Shown: piece after piece, positions 31,427 through 42,140 of the stretch
How positions within the stretch are numbered: the first letter of the stretch is position 1
How the letters are laid out: every line of letters begins with the position of its first letter
Origin: Candidatus Calescibacterium sp.
GTDB lineage: Bacteria > DRYD01
DNA length: 64,000 nt
Direction: 5' to 3'
Assembly: GCA_025059235.1 (NCBI GenBank)
Contig: JANXCV010000001.1
Coordinates: 389,441 to 453,440, forward strand
Notes under the pieces: generated by a model
Databases searched by the model: none
Told to the model about the DNA's origin: nothing
Seen by the model: the letters and a program-made list of their open reading frames with translations, nothing else
Made by a program: the position numbers and the translations under genes

Positions 31427-32545
31427 ATGAAGGATTACTACGAAATCTTAGGAGTTAGAAGAGATGCAACAGATGAAGAAATAAAAATGGCTTATCGAAG
31501 ACTAGCTAAGATCTATCACCCAGACGTAGCAGAAAACAAAGAAGAAGCAGAAAAAAAATTTAAAGAAATAAACGAAGCCTTCCAAGTTCTGAGCGATCCC
31601 GAAAAAAGAAGACTATACGACAAATACGGAAGAATAGACACCACAAACTACTCAACTTCCCAAACTACCGACATCTTCGATATATTTTCAGAATTGTTCG
31701 ACGATTTTATTTTTAGATCATCTACATATACCCGTACAAACCCCATAGATGAACTGTATAGACCACAAAGAGGTAAAGATATAACAATAAATCTCGACAT
31801 AACCTTAGAGGAAGCATATTTTGGTAAAACCCAAAAATTAAAAATACCATATAAAAAGGTTTGCCCAGAGTGCCAAGGATTGGGATTCCCTAAAGAATCT
31901 CTAGCTAAATGCTCCAAATGTAAAGGTACAGGTAAAATAACTCACAAAGCCAAATCAATTTGGGGTACTGTAGTAAGCACATATACCTGCGACAAATGTA
32001 ATGGATGGGGTTATCTTCCTGAAAAAATCTGTTCAACCTGTCAAGGTAATAGATATATTCAAGACGAAAAAGAAATACAGATCAATATTCCACGTGGAGT
32101 AGAAAACGGCGAAATATTAATACTACAAGCCCAAGGAAATGAAGGACTAAACGGAGGTAGAAACGGCGACCTATACGTAAAAATAAACATATTAGACCAT
32201 CCATTCCTATTCAGAAAAAATAGTAACTTAATTATAGAGTATCCCGTCAATTTCATAGATGCTATTCTCGGAACAACAGTAAAAGTCCCTCACGTTACAG
32301 GATACATAGAAGTAAACATCCCCCAATTAACACAACACGGCTCAGAAATCGTCATAAAAAATCAAGGCATGCCACTAAAAGACTCAAATAAAAAAGGAGA
32401 CTTCATAGTAAAAATAAAAGTAGTATTTCCCAAAAAATTATCTCCAGAACAAATAAAAGCACTAGAATCAATCAGACATCTATTTTCTGAAACAAAAGAA
32501 GAAAACAAAAAAAATTTCTTTGAAAGAATATTCAAGAAAAAATGA
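31427..32545 (+). CDS. dnaJ: Chaperone DnaJ
   Basis: J domain [31 protein letters not shown], zinc-finger CxxCxG repeats. Confidence 0.97.
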   Translation: MKDYYEILGVRRDATDEEIKMAYRRLAKIYHPDVAENKEEAEKKFKEINEAFQVLSDPEKRRLYDKYGRIDTTNYSTSQTTDIFDIFSELFDDFIFRSSTYTRTNPIDELYRPQRGKDITINLDITLEEAYFGKTQKLKIPYKKVCPECQGLGFPKESLAKCSKCKGTGKITHKAKSIWGTVVSTYTCDKCNGWGYLPEKICSTCQGNRYIQDEKEIQINIPRGVENGEILILQAQGNEGLNGGRNGDLYVKINILDHPFLFRKNSNLIIEYPVNFIDAILGTTVKVPHVTGYIEVNIPQLTQHGSEIVIKNQGMPLKDSNKKGDFIVKIKVVFPKKLSPEQIKALESIRHLFSETKEENKKNFFERIFKKK

Positions 32546-33150
32546 TGAAAATATACACAAAAGCCGGAGATAAAGGTTTTACGAAATTATATAGTGGGGA
32601 AACAGTTTCAAAAAATGATCCCCTGGTAAAAGCATACGGCAAAATAGATACCCTAGTATCTTTCCTAGGATTTTCTAAATCCCTACTTGCAAATAAGAAA
32701 AAAAATTCACTATTCAAATCAATAATAAAAGACCTAGAAGACTTACAAATAACCTGCTTTAAGATAATGACAGATCTATCAGGAACCAATATGAAAAATA
32801 TAGAAAGAGTAACCGAAAAAGATATACAAAAAATTGAATCCCAAATAGATAATATCTGGAACAATATAGAACCCCTTAGGAATTTCGTTATTCCTGGTCA
32901 CGATGTATATAGCTCTTCTTTACATATAGCAAGATCAGTATGTAGGGAAATAGAACCTATACTGATCGAAGCAAGTAATAAATATCCAATTAATCCGCTG
33001 GTCATAAAGATAATAAACAGAATCTCAGATTTACTTTTTTCCATAGCAGTCCTAGTAGATCTATCGGTTAATAAAAAGCTATCTATCACAAAAAACAATA
33101 GGAAAGTAACTGAAGAAAATGAAAGCAAAAGAAATTCTAGAAAAAAATAA
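32542..33150 (+). CDS. Cob(I)yrinic acid a,c-diamide adenosyltransferase, PduO type
   Basis: [54 protein letters not shown]. Confidence 0.9.
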   Translation: MMKIYTKAGDKGFTKLYSGETVSKNDPLVKAYGKIDTLVSFLGFSKSLLANKKKNSLFKSIIKDLEDLQITCFKIMTDLSGTNMKNIERVTEKDIQKIESQIDNIWNNIEPLRNFVIPGHDVYSSSLHIARSVCREIEPILIEASNKYPINPLVIKIINRISDLLFSIAVLVDLSVNKKLSITKNNRKVTEENESKRNSRKK

Positions 33151-33508
33151 TATAAAGCCATCAATAATTAGGTTAAAAATTCTAGAGTACTTGATAGAAA
33201 ACAGAACCCATCCAACAGCAGATGAAATATATAATCACTTAAAGAAAGAAATACCAACTCTTTCCAAAACTTCGGTGTATCTCAACCTCAACCTGTTCTT
33301 AAAGAAAAAAATAATCCAAGACATAAAAATGAAAGAAGAACAGAGGTTCGATTATATGGAGCAGTACCACTTGAATTTTTACTGCATATCTTGTAAGAAG
33401 ATTTTCGATCTTCCAGTAAAAGAACTGAAAATATCCATAGACAATCAAAAGTTTCTGGTTGAAAAGATAAACATATACCTAGAAGGAATTTGTGAAAACT
33501 GTGGATGA
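33119..33508 (+). CDS. Fur/PerR-family transcriptional regulator
   Basis: RLKILEYLIENRTHPTADEIYNHLKKEIPTLSKTSVYLNLNLF, CISC...CENCG zinc site; overlaps the upstream ORF by 32 nt. Confidence 0.9.
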   Translation: MKAKEILEKNNIKPSIIRLKILEYLIENRTHPTADEIYNHLKKEIPTLSKTSVYLNLNLFLKKKIIQDIKMKEEQRFDYMEQYHLNFYCISCKKIFDLPVKELKISIDNQKFLVEKINIYLEGICENCG

Positions 33509-33908
33509 AAGAACAAAAACAAACCTGGAGATAATCCTTACTTTCCCCTCTCAAGAAAGCCTAATAATAATACCCCGACTAGTTATCTCAGGACTGCTAT
33601 CAAACTACAAAATAACCCTAGAAGAAATAGAAAACACAAAATTGCTCATATCAGAAGCCATAAATTTACTCATAGACAAAACCCACTACAATAATATAAC
33701 CCTAAAAATTAGTCTTGAAGACAAACAGAACACTATACTTTTAAGAACAATTATTACTTCAAAGACAAGCAAATACATACTTCAAAATCTCTCAAAAAGC
33801 GGATTAACTATTCATATCCTGAGCTACCTATGTTCTAAATTCTCTGCAAAAGAATTAGGAGAATATATAGAAATTCTACTGGAAAGAGAAATTAATAGGG
33901 TAGAATAA
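33492..33908 (+). CDS. RsbW-like anti-sigma-factor / serine kinase ATPase domain protein
   Basis: FPSQESLIIIPRLVISGLLSNYKITLEEIENTKLLISEAINLLID resembles the HATPase_c anti-sigma fold; overlaps Fur by 17 nt. Confidence 0.5.
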   Translation: MKTVDERTKTNLEIILTFPSQESLIIIPRLVISGLLSNYKITLEEIENTKLLISEAINLLIDKTHYNNITLKISLEDKQNTILLRTIITSKTSKYILQNLSKSGLTIHILSYLCSKFSAKELGEYIEILLEREINRVE

Positions 33909-33921
33909 AAAATTTTTCAAG

Positions 33922-35247
33922 TTAACCAATTGGTCTAAGAATAGCAGTAAAGTGAGGAACCAAAGGATCAGAATATACGATCTCAAATCCTTTCAAACTA
34001 TGCTTATTCTCCTTTATTTCTTTAAATACTTCACATACGTATTCTAGATGGTTGTAGGTATAGGTTCTCCTAGGTATGGCAAGCCTTACAAGATTTCTTA
34101 TAGCACTCTTACCATACATAAGCTTTCCGACTTCTACAGTTCTAATTCCGCCAAGTCTATATAACTCGACGACCAGGGACTGACCTACTAATTTTTCCGG
34201 CTCTATGTGAGGAATAAATTTTTGAGCATCCACGAAAACGGCATGTCCCCCAAAAGGTTTTATAACAGGTATCCCCTCCGAGTCTAATAATGACCCCAAA
34301 AAAGCAACCTGGTTTATTCTATCGTTTAGATAATCTTCAGATAGAACTTCCTTTAATCCCTGGGCAATTATTTCCATGTCTTTACCCGACAGTCCTCCAT
34401 ATGAAGGAAATCCTTCAAAAAGGATAGATAACTGCCTAATTTTAGGAACAAATTCCTCTACATCCGTTGCCAAAAATCCTCCCATATGAGCAATACCATC
34501 TTTCTTCGTACTCATGTAAAAAATATCACAGAATGAAGTGAAATTATGAATAATCTCTTTTATGCTGGTATCAATTTTCTTTTCTTTTTTGTAAAGAATA
34601 GCATTTTCTGCAATTCTGCAACCGTCTATAATGAAAGGCTTATTGTATGCTTTGGTGATATTGTACGCTTGCTTTAGATTTTCGAGGTCTACTGGTTGTC
34701 CCCCAAGAGCATTATTAGTAATCGTCATAACAACATGACTAACTTTCTGGTTTTTCAGAAAGTCTTCAAGCTTTGATAAATCAATATTTCCCTTATAGTA
34801 AAAATTGTCTTCATCAATTTCAGGGGTAGGTATGTTTATAGGAATAGCTTTGTGATATTTGTATATAGCAAAACCTGTATCAAAGTGGGTATTACTCAGG
34901 ACGTAGTGACCTTCTTTACAAAACAACTCAGCTATTATTTTCTCGGCTGCTCTACCCTGATGCACTGGAAATATATACCTCTTGTTGCAGAAATTCTGTG
35001 CGCTTTCCAAAAACCTCTCAAAACTCTGAGAACCAGCATAAGATTCGTCAAATAACATCATCATAGATAACTGTAAATCGCTCATAGTGTTCGTTCCACT
35101 ATCAGTAAGTAAATCTATGGTTATGTATTTAGAGCTGATGTTAAATAAATTATATCCTGCTTTCTTGAGTATCTCCTCCCTTTCTTCCCTACTTATCATG
35201 TTTATTTTTTCAACTACTTTGTATTTATAGATCTCAAATTTTTTCAT
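33922..35247 (-). CDS. Tryptophanase / tyrosine phenol-lyase family beta-eliminating lyase
   Basis: IDLLTDSGTNTMSDLQLSMMMLFDESYAGSQSF, FPVHQGRAAEKI, MTITNNALGGQPVDLENL, PHFTAIL C-terminus. Confidence 0.9.
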   Translation of the reverse strand: MKKFEIYKYKVVEKINMISREEREEILKKAGYNLFNISSKYITIDLLTDSGTNTMSDLQLSMMMLFDESYAGSQSFERFLESAQNFCNKRYIFPVHQGRAAEKIIAELFCKEGHYVLSNTHFDTGFAIYKYHKAIPINIPTPEIDEDNFYYKGNIDLSKLEDFLKNQKVSHVVMTITNNALGGQPVDLENLKQAYNITKAYNKPFIIDGCRIAENAILYKKEKKIDTSIKEIIHNFTSFCDIFYMSTKKDGIAHMGGFLATDVEEFVPKIRQLSILFEGFPSYGGLSGKDMEIIAQGLKEVLSEDYLNDRINQVAFLGSLLDSEGIPVIKPFGGHAVFVDAQKFIPHIEPEKLVGQSLVVELYRLGGIRTVEVGKLMYGKSAIRNLVRLAIPRRTYTYNHLEYVCEVFKEIKENKHSLKGFEIVYSDPLVPHFTAILRPIG

Positions 35248-35253
35248 TGCTTA

Positions 35254-36294
35254 TTATCCTGCGAATAGGCTTTTTGATTTTGAAAAACTTCTTGGTATAA
35301 AAACTTTTACAGTTGTACCTCTATTAAGTTTTGATTTAATATCTACTTTACCGTTATGAGCTTCAACTATTTTCTTTACCAGAAATAATCCAACCCCTAG
35401 CCCATATATTTTCCTATTTAACTCGTTCTCTGTTCGAATAAACAAATTGAATATATTCTTTATGACATCTTTAGGCATTCCTCTACCGTTATCGATTACT
35501 TCAAAGAAGAATCCTTCTGGATTTTCATAACAGCGTAAACAAATCTTATCTTTTCCATACTTTATCGAATTTTCAATTAATTCTGAAATAACATATTTCA
35601 TTTTTTCAAAGTCTGCTATAATTTCAAAATCGTTATGTTTTATTTCCACTTGGACATCAATTCCTTTGGCCTTTATCTTGGGAGATAGCTTATTTATTAT
35701 CATGTTTACCAAACTACTAACATAGAAAACGTCTTTCTTCAGTATGACGGAGTTTGAATAGAATTTAGAAACTTCTATCAGTTCGGATATTACCTCTTCT
35801 AACCTGTAAGTTTCATCCAGAATTTTTGAAATTATACCGAACATCCAGTTATCGTTGGGTAAAATCTTCATCACATATTGAATATATCCTTTGATGATCG
35901 TAAGAGGAGTTTTTAACTCATGAGACAAGGTATTTATAATGTTGATTCTTAGAAATTCATACCTAATATAGCTATCGTTTGATAAAACAAAAAACAACTT
36001 TTTGTCTTTGCTAAATATCACAAATTCTAGATTTATTTCTTTCTCATGTAAATATTCACTAATAATTGCGGAATTTATTTTTTTAATCTTATCTTGGTTA
36101 GAGTGATAAAATTTTTTGACCTTCTCTACAAGATTTGTAATGAATTTATTTGGAAGCAAGACATCTTTTAGCACTTCTTCATTATATAAAACCTTATCAC
36201 CTTCAAAACATATGTAAAATTTTCCGAGAGTATCGAGAAATTCTTGTAGGTTATCTATAGAGTTTTTATGGGATGTTAACTTTTCTCTAGACAC
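35254..36294 (-). CDS. Sensor histidine kinase (orphan)
   Basis: INTLSHELKTPLTIIKGY H-box, ENSIKYG N-box, VIDNGRGMP, YGLGVGLFLVKKIVEAHNGKV. Confidence 0.94.
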   Translation of the reverse strand: MSREKLTSHKNSIDNLQEFLDTLGKFYICFEGDKVLYNEEVLKDVLLPNKFITNLVEKVKKFYHSNQDKIKKINSAIISEYLHEKEINLEFVIFSKDKKLFFVLSNDSYIRYEFLRINIINTLSHELKTPLTIIKGYIQYVMKILPNDNWMFGIISKILDETYRLEEVISELIEVSKFYSNSVILKKDVFYVSSLVNMIINKLSPKIKAKGIDVQVEIKHNDFEIIADFEKMKYVISELIENSIKYGKDKICLRCYENPEGFFFEVIDNGRGMPKDVIKNIFNLFIRTENELNRKIYGLGVGLFLVKKIVEAHNGKVDIKSKLNRGTTVKVFIPRSFSKSKSLFAG

Positions 36295-36314
36295 TAATTT
36301 TTCCCCTTCTGTAC

Positions 36315-38780
36315 TTATTCGACTATTATATTTACAATCTTATTTTTCACAAAAATTGTGTTTTTGATCGTTCTATTTTGGATATGCTTGTATATCTTAG
36401 GTTCATTTTTTACTGCTTCCATTATTTTTTCTAATTCTGAGTCTACAGATACTTCGATTTGACCCTTTACTCTACCATTGACCTGCACAGGAATGGTTAC
36501 CTTTTCTTCTATAAGATATTCATGCTTGATCTCTGGCCATCTATCTTTAAAAATGCTGTCCTTTTTACCAAACATACTCCAAATTTCTTCTGCAATGTGC
36601 GGAGCAAAAGGTGATATCATCTTTACTAAAATATCTATCAGAGTGTTTTTCTCTTCTGTATTCAAATACTTAGTACTATCCTTTTCATCTTCCAAGAAAT
36701 TCAGTAATTCCATAAGAGAAGCAATAGAGGTATTAAAATGATATCTTTTTGTTTCAAATTCTTCAGTTATTTTATATAGGGTTTTATAGACTTTATTGAA
36801 GATGGATTTGATTTTCTTTCTAGTTTCTTCAGTTCTTTCAGTATCTTGAATGGGATAGTTTATTAACTCAGAGCAATATTTGAAATATCTATTTAGAAAT
36901 CTATGTACTCCTTCTATTCCTTTATCTGACCATTCTATATCCTTTCCAGGTGGTGCGACGAATAATTCAAAAACTCTTCCTGTATCTGCACCATACTTTT
37001 CTGTGATCTCTTCTATTGAAACTATATTACCCAGAGATTTGGACATTGCTTTTCCATCTTTACAAACCATTCCCTGGTTTAAGAGATTTTGAAATGGTTC
37101 CTTAGTGGGGACTATACCTAGATCATATAAAAAGTGGCTCAGAAATCGAGAGTAAAGCAAGTGCATTACAGCATGCTCTATTCCACCTATATATTGATCA
37201 ACAGGCATCCAATATTTCAGTTCCTCAGGATTAAAGGGTTTGTCCTTTTCATAAGGGCTAGTATACCTCCAAAAGTACCAACTTGAACACACAAAGGTAT
37301 CCATCGTATCAGTTTCTCTTCTGGCATTGTTTGCGCATTTTGGACATTTGGTGTTTACAAATTCTTGACAATATGCCAAAGGAGACTCACCAAAACCAGT
37401 TATCTCAATATTTTCAGGTAACATTACTGGTAAATCTTCGTATGGAACGGGAACTATTCCACATGAATCACAATAGATTATTGGTATTGGAGCTCCCCAA
37501 TATCTCTGTCTAGAAATCAACCAATCCTTTAGCTTGTAGCTTATCTCTTCTTTTGCAAGATTCTTTGACTCGAGATATTTAATAACAAACTTTCTGAATT
37601 CATTACAATCCATACCGTCTACATTGACTCCATCGATAATACCAACGTTAAACATTTTTCCTTTACTTTCCTCGTAAGCTTTATCTTGGACCTCGTATTC
37701 AGGCATGATAACAGGAACTATGGGTAAATTGTATACTTTAGCAAATTCGTAATCTCTTTGATCATGTGCGGGAACACCCATCACGGCACCTGTAGCATAA
37801 TCCATAAGTACATAGTTAGCAACCCATAAAGGAACATATCTACCATTTAGCGGATTCTGAACGTATATACCCGTAAAAACACCGTTTTTTTCCCTTGTTC
37901 TCTCAGTAGTAGTTAAAGACATAGACCTTCTCAGGTATGATTCTAGTTCTGGATTTTTGCTTTTTTGAATTATTTTCTGGACTATGGGATGCTCAGGAGC
38001 GACGCATACGAACGTTACCCCAGGTAAAGTATCCGCTCTAGTTGTGAAAACCTCCAATGATTCATCCAAATCGGGAACCTTAAAAATAATCTTAGCTCCT
38101 ATACTTTTTCCGATCCAGTTTCTTTGCATTTGTTTGACATATTCACTCCAACCGGCAAGATTATCGAGCTCCTTGAGTAAACTATCGGCATACTTGGTTA
38201 TCCTGACATACCATTGTTCCAATTCTTTCTTGCCGACTAAGTTATGACATCTCCAACATTTTCCATCAATAACTTGTTCGTTAGCCAGAACGGTATTACA
38301 ACTGAAACACCAATTGACTAGCCCTTTTTTTCTGTAGACCATATCATGCTCATAGAGTTTAAGAAACATCCATTGGGTGAACTTATAGTACTCTGGTCTG
38401 GAAGTATTTATCTCTCGAGTCCAATCGTATGATATGCCTAATTGCTTTAGTTGTCTTTTCATATTTTCTATATTATTTTCGGTCCAGGTTTTGGGGTGGA
38501 TCTTATGTTTTATTGCTGCATTTTCTGCCGGTAATCCAAATGCGTCCCAGCCAATAGGATGGAGGACATTATATCCTTTTAGGAAGTAGTATCTTGCTAT
38601 AGCATCTCCTATACAGTAGTTTCTTGCATGCCCCATATGTAATTGACCACTTGGATATGGAAACATCTCTAAAACATAATATTTCGGTTTTGTTTTATCG
38701 AAAGTGGCTTTATATACTTGGTTTTCTTCCCAATATTTTTGCCATTTTTTTTCTATTTCCTGAAAATTCAGAACTTTCAT
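36315..38780 (-). CDS. leuS: Leucyl-tRNA synthetase
   Basis: MFPYPSGQLHMGHARNYCIGDAIARY, AMSKSLGN, DWLISRQRYWGAPIPIIYCD, 821 aa. Confidence 0.98.
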   Translation of the reverse strand: MKVLNFQEIEKKWQKYWEENQVYKATFDKTKPKYYVLEMFPYPSGQLHMGHARNYCIGDAIARYYFLKGYNVLHPIGWDAFGLPAENAAIKHKIHPKTWTENNIENMKRQLKQLGISYDWTREINTSRPEYYKFTQWMFLKLYEHDMVYRKKGLVNWCFSCNTVLANEQVIDGKCWRCHNLVGKKELEQWYVRITKYADSLLKELDNLAGWSEYVKQMQRNWIGKSIGAKIIFKVPDLDESLEVFTTRADTLPGVTFVCVAPEHPIVQKIIQKSKNPELESYLRRSMSLTTTERTREKNGVFTGIYVQNPLNGRYVPLWVANYVLMDYATGAVMGVPAHDQRDYEFAKVYNLPIVPVIMPEYEVQDKAYEESKGKMFNVGIIDGVNVDGMDCNEFRKFVIKYLESKNLAKEEISYKLKDWLISRQRYWGAPIPIIYCDSCGIVPVPYEDLPVMLPENIEITGFGESPLAYCQEFVNTKCPKCANNARRETDTMDTFVCSSWYFWRYTSPYEKDKPFNPEELKYWMPVDQYIGGIEHAVMHLLYSRFLSHFLYDLGIVPTKEPFQNLLNQGMVCKDGKAMSKSLGNIVSIEEITEKYGADTGRVFELFVAPPGKDIEWSDKGIEGVHRFLNRYFKYCSELINYPIQDTERTEETRKKIKSIFNKVYKTLYKITEEFETKRYHFNTSIASLMELLNFLEDEKDSTKYLNTEEKNTLIDILVKMISPFAPHIAEEIWSMFGKKDSIFKDRWPEIKHEYLIEEKVTIPVQVNGRVKGQIEVSVDSELEKIMEAVKNEPKIYKHIQNRTIKNTIFVKNKIVNIIVE

Positions 38781-40711
38781 AAGCTCACCTTCTTAACGGT
38801 ATCAATTATTTTTTCACATACTTCGGGGTTGACCAAATTACTGGTATCCCCTTTTATTTTTCCATAAACTAGTATATCCCTTAGTATTCTTCTCATTATT
38901 TTAAAATTTCTTGTTTTTGGAAGATCTTCAACAAAGAATACTTCTTTTAGGGCAAAGGGCTTACCCAGTCTTTCTATAATTTTTGAGAATATCTCGGTCT
39001 TTATATTTTCATTCTGTTCGGCTTCTGGTACTACAAAAGCCACGGGTACCATACCTTTCACTTCGTCTGGTATACCGACGACAGCTGATTCTTTCACTCC
39101 CTTTATATTATTTATAATTGTCTCGTATTCTGCAGGACCTATTCTCTTCCCGGCTATTTTCAATGTATCATCTGCCCTTCCAAGGATGTAATAGAATCCA
39201 TCTTTGTCGATATATGCTAGATCCCCGTGGAACCAGATATTTGGAAATCTTGACCAGTAGGTTTCTAAGTATCGTTGATGATCGTTCCAGAAAGTGGTAG
39301 CCATACCGGGATTATGATTTTTAACGCAAAGATATCCGACCTCTGTTCTTACAGATTTTCCTTCTTCATCTAAGACGTCAGCATCTATACCTGGAACAGC
39401 GGTATTAAAAGACATTGGCTTAATAGGATATATAACGACATTGCCTAATATTCCACCACTTATCTCCGTACCCCCAGAATAGTTTATTATTGGCTTTTTA
39501 TTTTTACATATTTTTTCAAAAGTCCATCTCCAGTGGTATTCATCCCACACTTCACCTGTTGAACCAACCATCCTAAGAGTTGCTAAGTCCATCTTTTCTA
39601 CTTGAGATCTGGTAGAAATAGATCTTATATATGAGGGAGACAGTCCCACGATGGTGATTCCATATTTTTCAACCATTTTCCAGATGATATCAACATCTGG
39701 GTAGTCAGGAGATCCATTGTAAATAAATATCGTGGCTCTATTTATTAGAGTTCCGTATATTAGCCATGGTCCCATCATCCAACCTATATCGGTTAACCAG
39801 GTAAAAATATCAGTAGACTTTAGGTCAAAGAGGTGGAACATATCTTGAGCTGCTTTAATAGGGAAACTTGCATGGTAATGAAGAACACCCTTGGGTAATC
39901 CTGTTGTCCCTGAAGTATATATTATCATCAGAGGATGATCAGAGCTAAAATAAGGAACCTTTATATAAGCAGAGCAAGAGTCCACGATATCATAATCGAA
40001 AAATTCAACACCCATATAATTCTCTTTATTTTCTCTTGCAAATCTGTTGATAAAGAGTATTTTCTTTACTGAAGAACCATCGAGGGAATCCAGTAAAATA
40101 CTTTTCATATCAATCAACTTATTTCTTCTGAGGTTATGAGAGTATGATATTACCATTTTTGCTGAGGAAGCTTTAAGTCTGATGTTTATAGAATCCTTAC
40201 CGAATCCTGAGAATAGTGGCACAGCAACGGCTCCGATTCTTGCAAGAGCAAGAAAACAGACAACGCTATCACAACTCAGAGGCATATATAGAGCTACTCG
40301 ATCCCCAGGTTCTATACCAATATTAGCTAAAAAATTTGCTAACTTATTTACTTTATTTTCCAATTCCCCATAGCTAAGACTTATTTCACTTAGATTTTCA
40401 TCGACTTCGATAACAGCAATTTTATCTTTAGGAGCATCCAAACAATTAGAAGAGATATTAATCTGCCCTGAAACAAACCACCTAGTATTAACCCCATCTT
40501 TTTGGACTATTTTTTCTGGTTGCCTATGCCATTTAAAATTAATGTCCTTGAAAAATCTATTCCAAAACCATTCCTCATCAGTTATAGATCTTTTATAAAA
40601 CTCCTGATAGCTTATATTTTCTTCGCTAAGTATTTTCCAGAGGTTTGAATTTTTTATGTCTTCTTCAGACGGGTTATATACTATTTCAATGTTTTCTAGA
40701 TTTGTTTCCAT
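38777..40711 (-). CDS. Acetyl-CoA synthetase-like AMP-dependent ligase
   Basis: IIYTSGTTGLPKGVLHYH, WLTDIGWMMGPW, LPKTRNFKIMRRILRD. Confidence 0.88.
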   Translation of the reverse strand: METNLENIEIVYNPSEEDIKNSNLWKILSEENISYQEFYKRSITDEEWFWNRFFKDINFKWHRQPEKIVQKDGVNTRWFVSGQINISSNCLDAPKDKIAVIEVDENLSEISLSYGELENKVNKLANFLANIGIEPGDRVALYMPLSCDSVVCFLALARIGAVAVPLFSGFGKDSINIRLKASSAKMVISYSHNLRRNKLIDMKSILLDSLDGSSVKKILFINRFARENKENYMGVEFFDYDIVDSCSAYIKVPYFSSDHPLMIIYTSGTTGLPKGVLHYHASFPIKAAQDMFHLFDLKSTDIFTWLTDIGWMMGPWLIYGTLINRATIFIYNGSPDYPDVDIIWKMVEKYGITIVGLSPSYIRSISTRSQVEKMDLATLRMVGSTGEVWDEYHWRWTFEKICKNKKPIINYSGGTEISGGILGNVVIYPIKPMSFNTAVPGIDADVLDEEGKSVRTEVGYLCVKNHNPGMATTFWNDHQRYLETYWSRFPNIWFHGDLAYIDKDGFYYILGRADDTLKIAGKRIGPAEYETIINNIKGVKESAVVGIPDEVKGMVPVAFVVPEAEQNENIKTEIFSKIIERLGKPFALKEVFFVEDLPKTRNFKIMRRILRDILVYGKIKGDTSNLVNPEVCEKIIDTVKKVSL

Positions 40712-40715
40712 TTTA

Positions 40716-41447
40716 TCACTCCTGTCTTTGATTGTCTTGCATAATCAAGTCAAAAAATATTTGGTAGAGATCTTTGTCAGGATGTTTATTTTTTAGATCT
40801 TGGATGGGGCTGTATAGAATTGCACGTCCTTTGTTTATTATTAAGACTTTGTCACATATTTGTTCAACCTCGGCAAGATTATGAGAAGTGAATAGTATAG
40901 TAGTTTTATTTCTTAGATTCTTAACTATTTCTATTATTTCATATTGTCCGATTGGATCTAGACCACTAGTTAACTCATCTAAAATCAACAGTTTTGGTTC
41001 TGTTATGATAGCTTGTAGTATACTGAACCTTTGAAGCATTCCTTTGGAATAGTTTGAAAGCGGAGAATTCATATAATTTTTTAGTTTTACGAGTTCAAAG
41101 TAATACTCTATCTTTTCTTGACTTACTTTGACACCGTAGATATCTAGATAAGTTTTGAGGAGCTTTATGGCTGGTATATGGGTTGGATAGTAGGGTATTT
41201 CAGGAGCATAGCCTATATATCTTCTTGTCTCGTCAACTGAAACGTCTTTTCCATCTATTGTAATTTTACCTCTATCAAGGGTTATGAGATTGAGAATAGC
41301 TTTTATTGTTGTTGTTTTGCCTGCACCGTTAGGACCAATCAAAGCAAAAGATTCATTTTGATTTATTACAAAACTTAACCCTCTTAGAGCATGTATAAGT
41401 TGTTTACCTCTTCTATATGTTTTATATACTTCTTGAACTTCAAGCAT
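40716..41447 (-). CDS. ABC transporter ATP-binding protein
   Basis: GPNGAGKTTTIKAIL, NYSKGMLQRFSI, KLLILDELTSGLDPIG. Confidence 0.95.
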   Translation of the reverse strand: MLEVQEVYKTYRRGKQLIHALRGLSFVINQNESFALIGPNGAGKTTTIKAILNLITLDRGKITIDGKDVSVDETRRYIGYAPEIPYYPTHIPAIKLLKTYLDIYGVKVSQEKIEYYFELVKLKNYMNSPLSNYSKGMLQRFSILQAIITEPKLLILDELTSGLDPIGQYEIIEIVKNLRNKTTILFTSHNLAEVEQICDKVLIINKGRAILYSPIQDLKNKHPDKDLYQIFFDLIMQDNQRQE

Positions 41448-41945
41448 TTATATTATTTCTTCCCATTCTTCTGGTTTAATTATTTCAGCTTCTGTGTTGT
41501 TGATTTTTTCTGAATCAATTCGGTTAATATTTTTCAACAGGTATTCATATATTTTAGCCCAATCGCTTTCAGTTAGATCGTTCAATCTCTTTTTACTATA
41601 TTTTTGCACAAACCTAGCTAATTTTTCAACATTCCAATTCGATAAGTTTATTAGCTCGATTACTTTATTCTTATAGAGATTACTTCTTTTATCTTGTAAT
41701 ATGATATCCTCTGTAGAGTGATTTTCTATGTATTTTATTATTTTAAGTGTTTGTTGTATGGCCATTTTTTGACAAAGGTTATCATTTTCGACGAATGATT
41801 CTAGTGTGTTTTCCTCTGCTTTTCTGATATACATGTATGAAACTTCGGAGTCTTTTGTTTGGATAGTACACTCAACACAAGCTACTCCTCTGGGATAAAT
41901 ATTGTTGTCAAAAGAGGTAGAAATAAAGCTGACTTTAATTTTCAT
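41448..41945 (-). CDS. Hypothetical protein, 165 aa
   Basis: Complete ORF immediately abutting the ABC ATPase gene; no recognised family. Confidence 0.65.
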   Translation of the reverse strand: MKIKVSFISTSFDNNIYPRGVACVECTIQTKDSEVSYMYIRKAEENTLESFVENDNLCQKMAIQQTLKIIKYIENHSTEDIILQDKRSNLYKNKVIELINLSNWNVEKLARFVQKYSKKRLNDLTESDWAKIYEYLLKNINRIDSEKINNTEAEIIKPEEWEEII

Positions 41946-42066
41946 TTTTCAGGTGTATATTTGCTGCTGGTTGCACGATTTTACTCTTCCAGTTCCCATG
42001 GTGTTTAATTCTACAGATTCTATGATAATACCTTTAGAAGGCGGGTGTTTTAGGAGGTTTTTCTAT

Positions 42067-42140
42067 CGGGGTGCGCGGACTTGAACCGCGGACCTCGTGC
42101 TCCCAAGGCACGCGCTCTAACCAGTCTGAGCTACACCCCG
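42067..42140 (-). tRNA. tRNA-Pro (anticodon TGG)
   Basis: Reverse complement CGGGGTGTAGCTCAGACTGGTTAGAGCGCGTGCCTTGGGAGCACGAGGTCCGCGGTTCAAGTCCGCGCACCCCG folds as a cloverleaf; anticodon loop CTTGGGA. Confidence 0.95.

Noticed and set aside
33909-33935. Palindrome accaattggt between convergent genes as an operator or terminator
   Set aside because: Only 10 bp, no flanking U-tract pattern; too weak to call.
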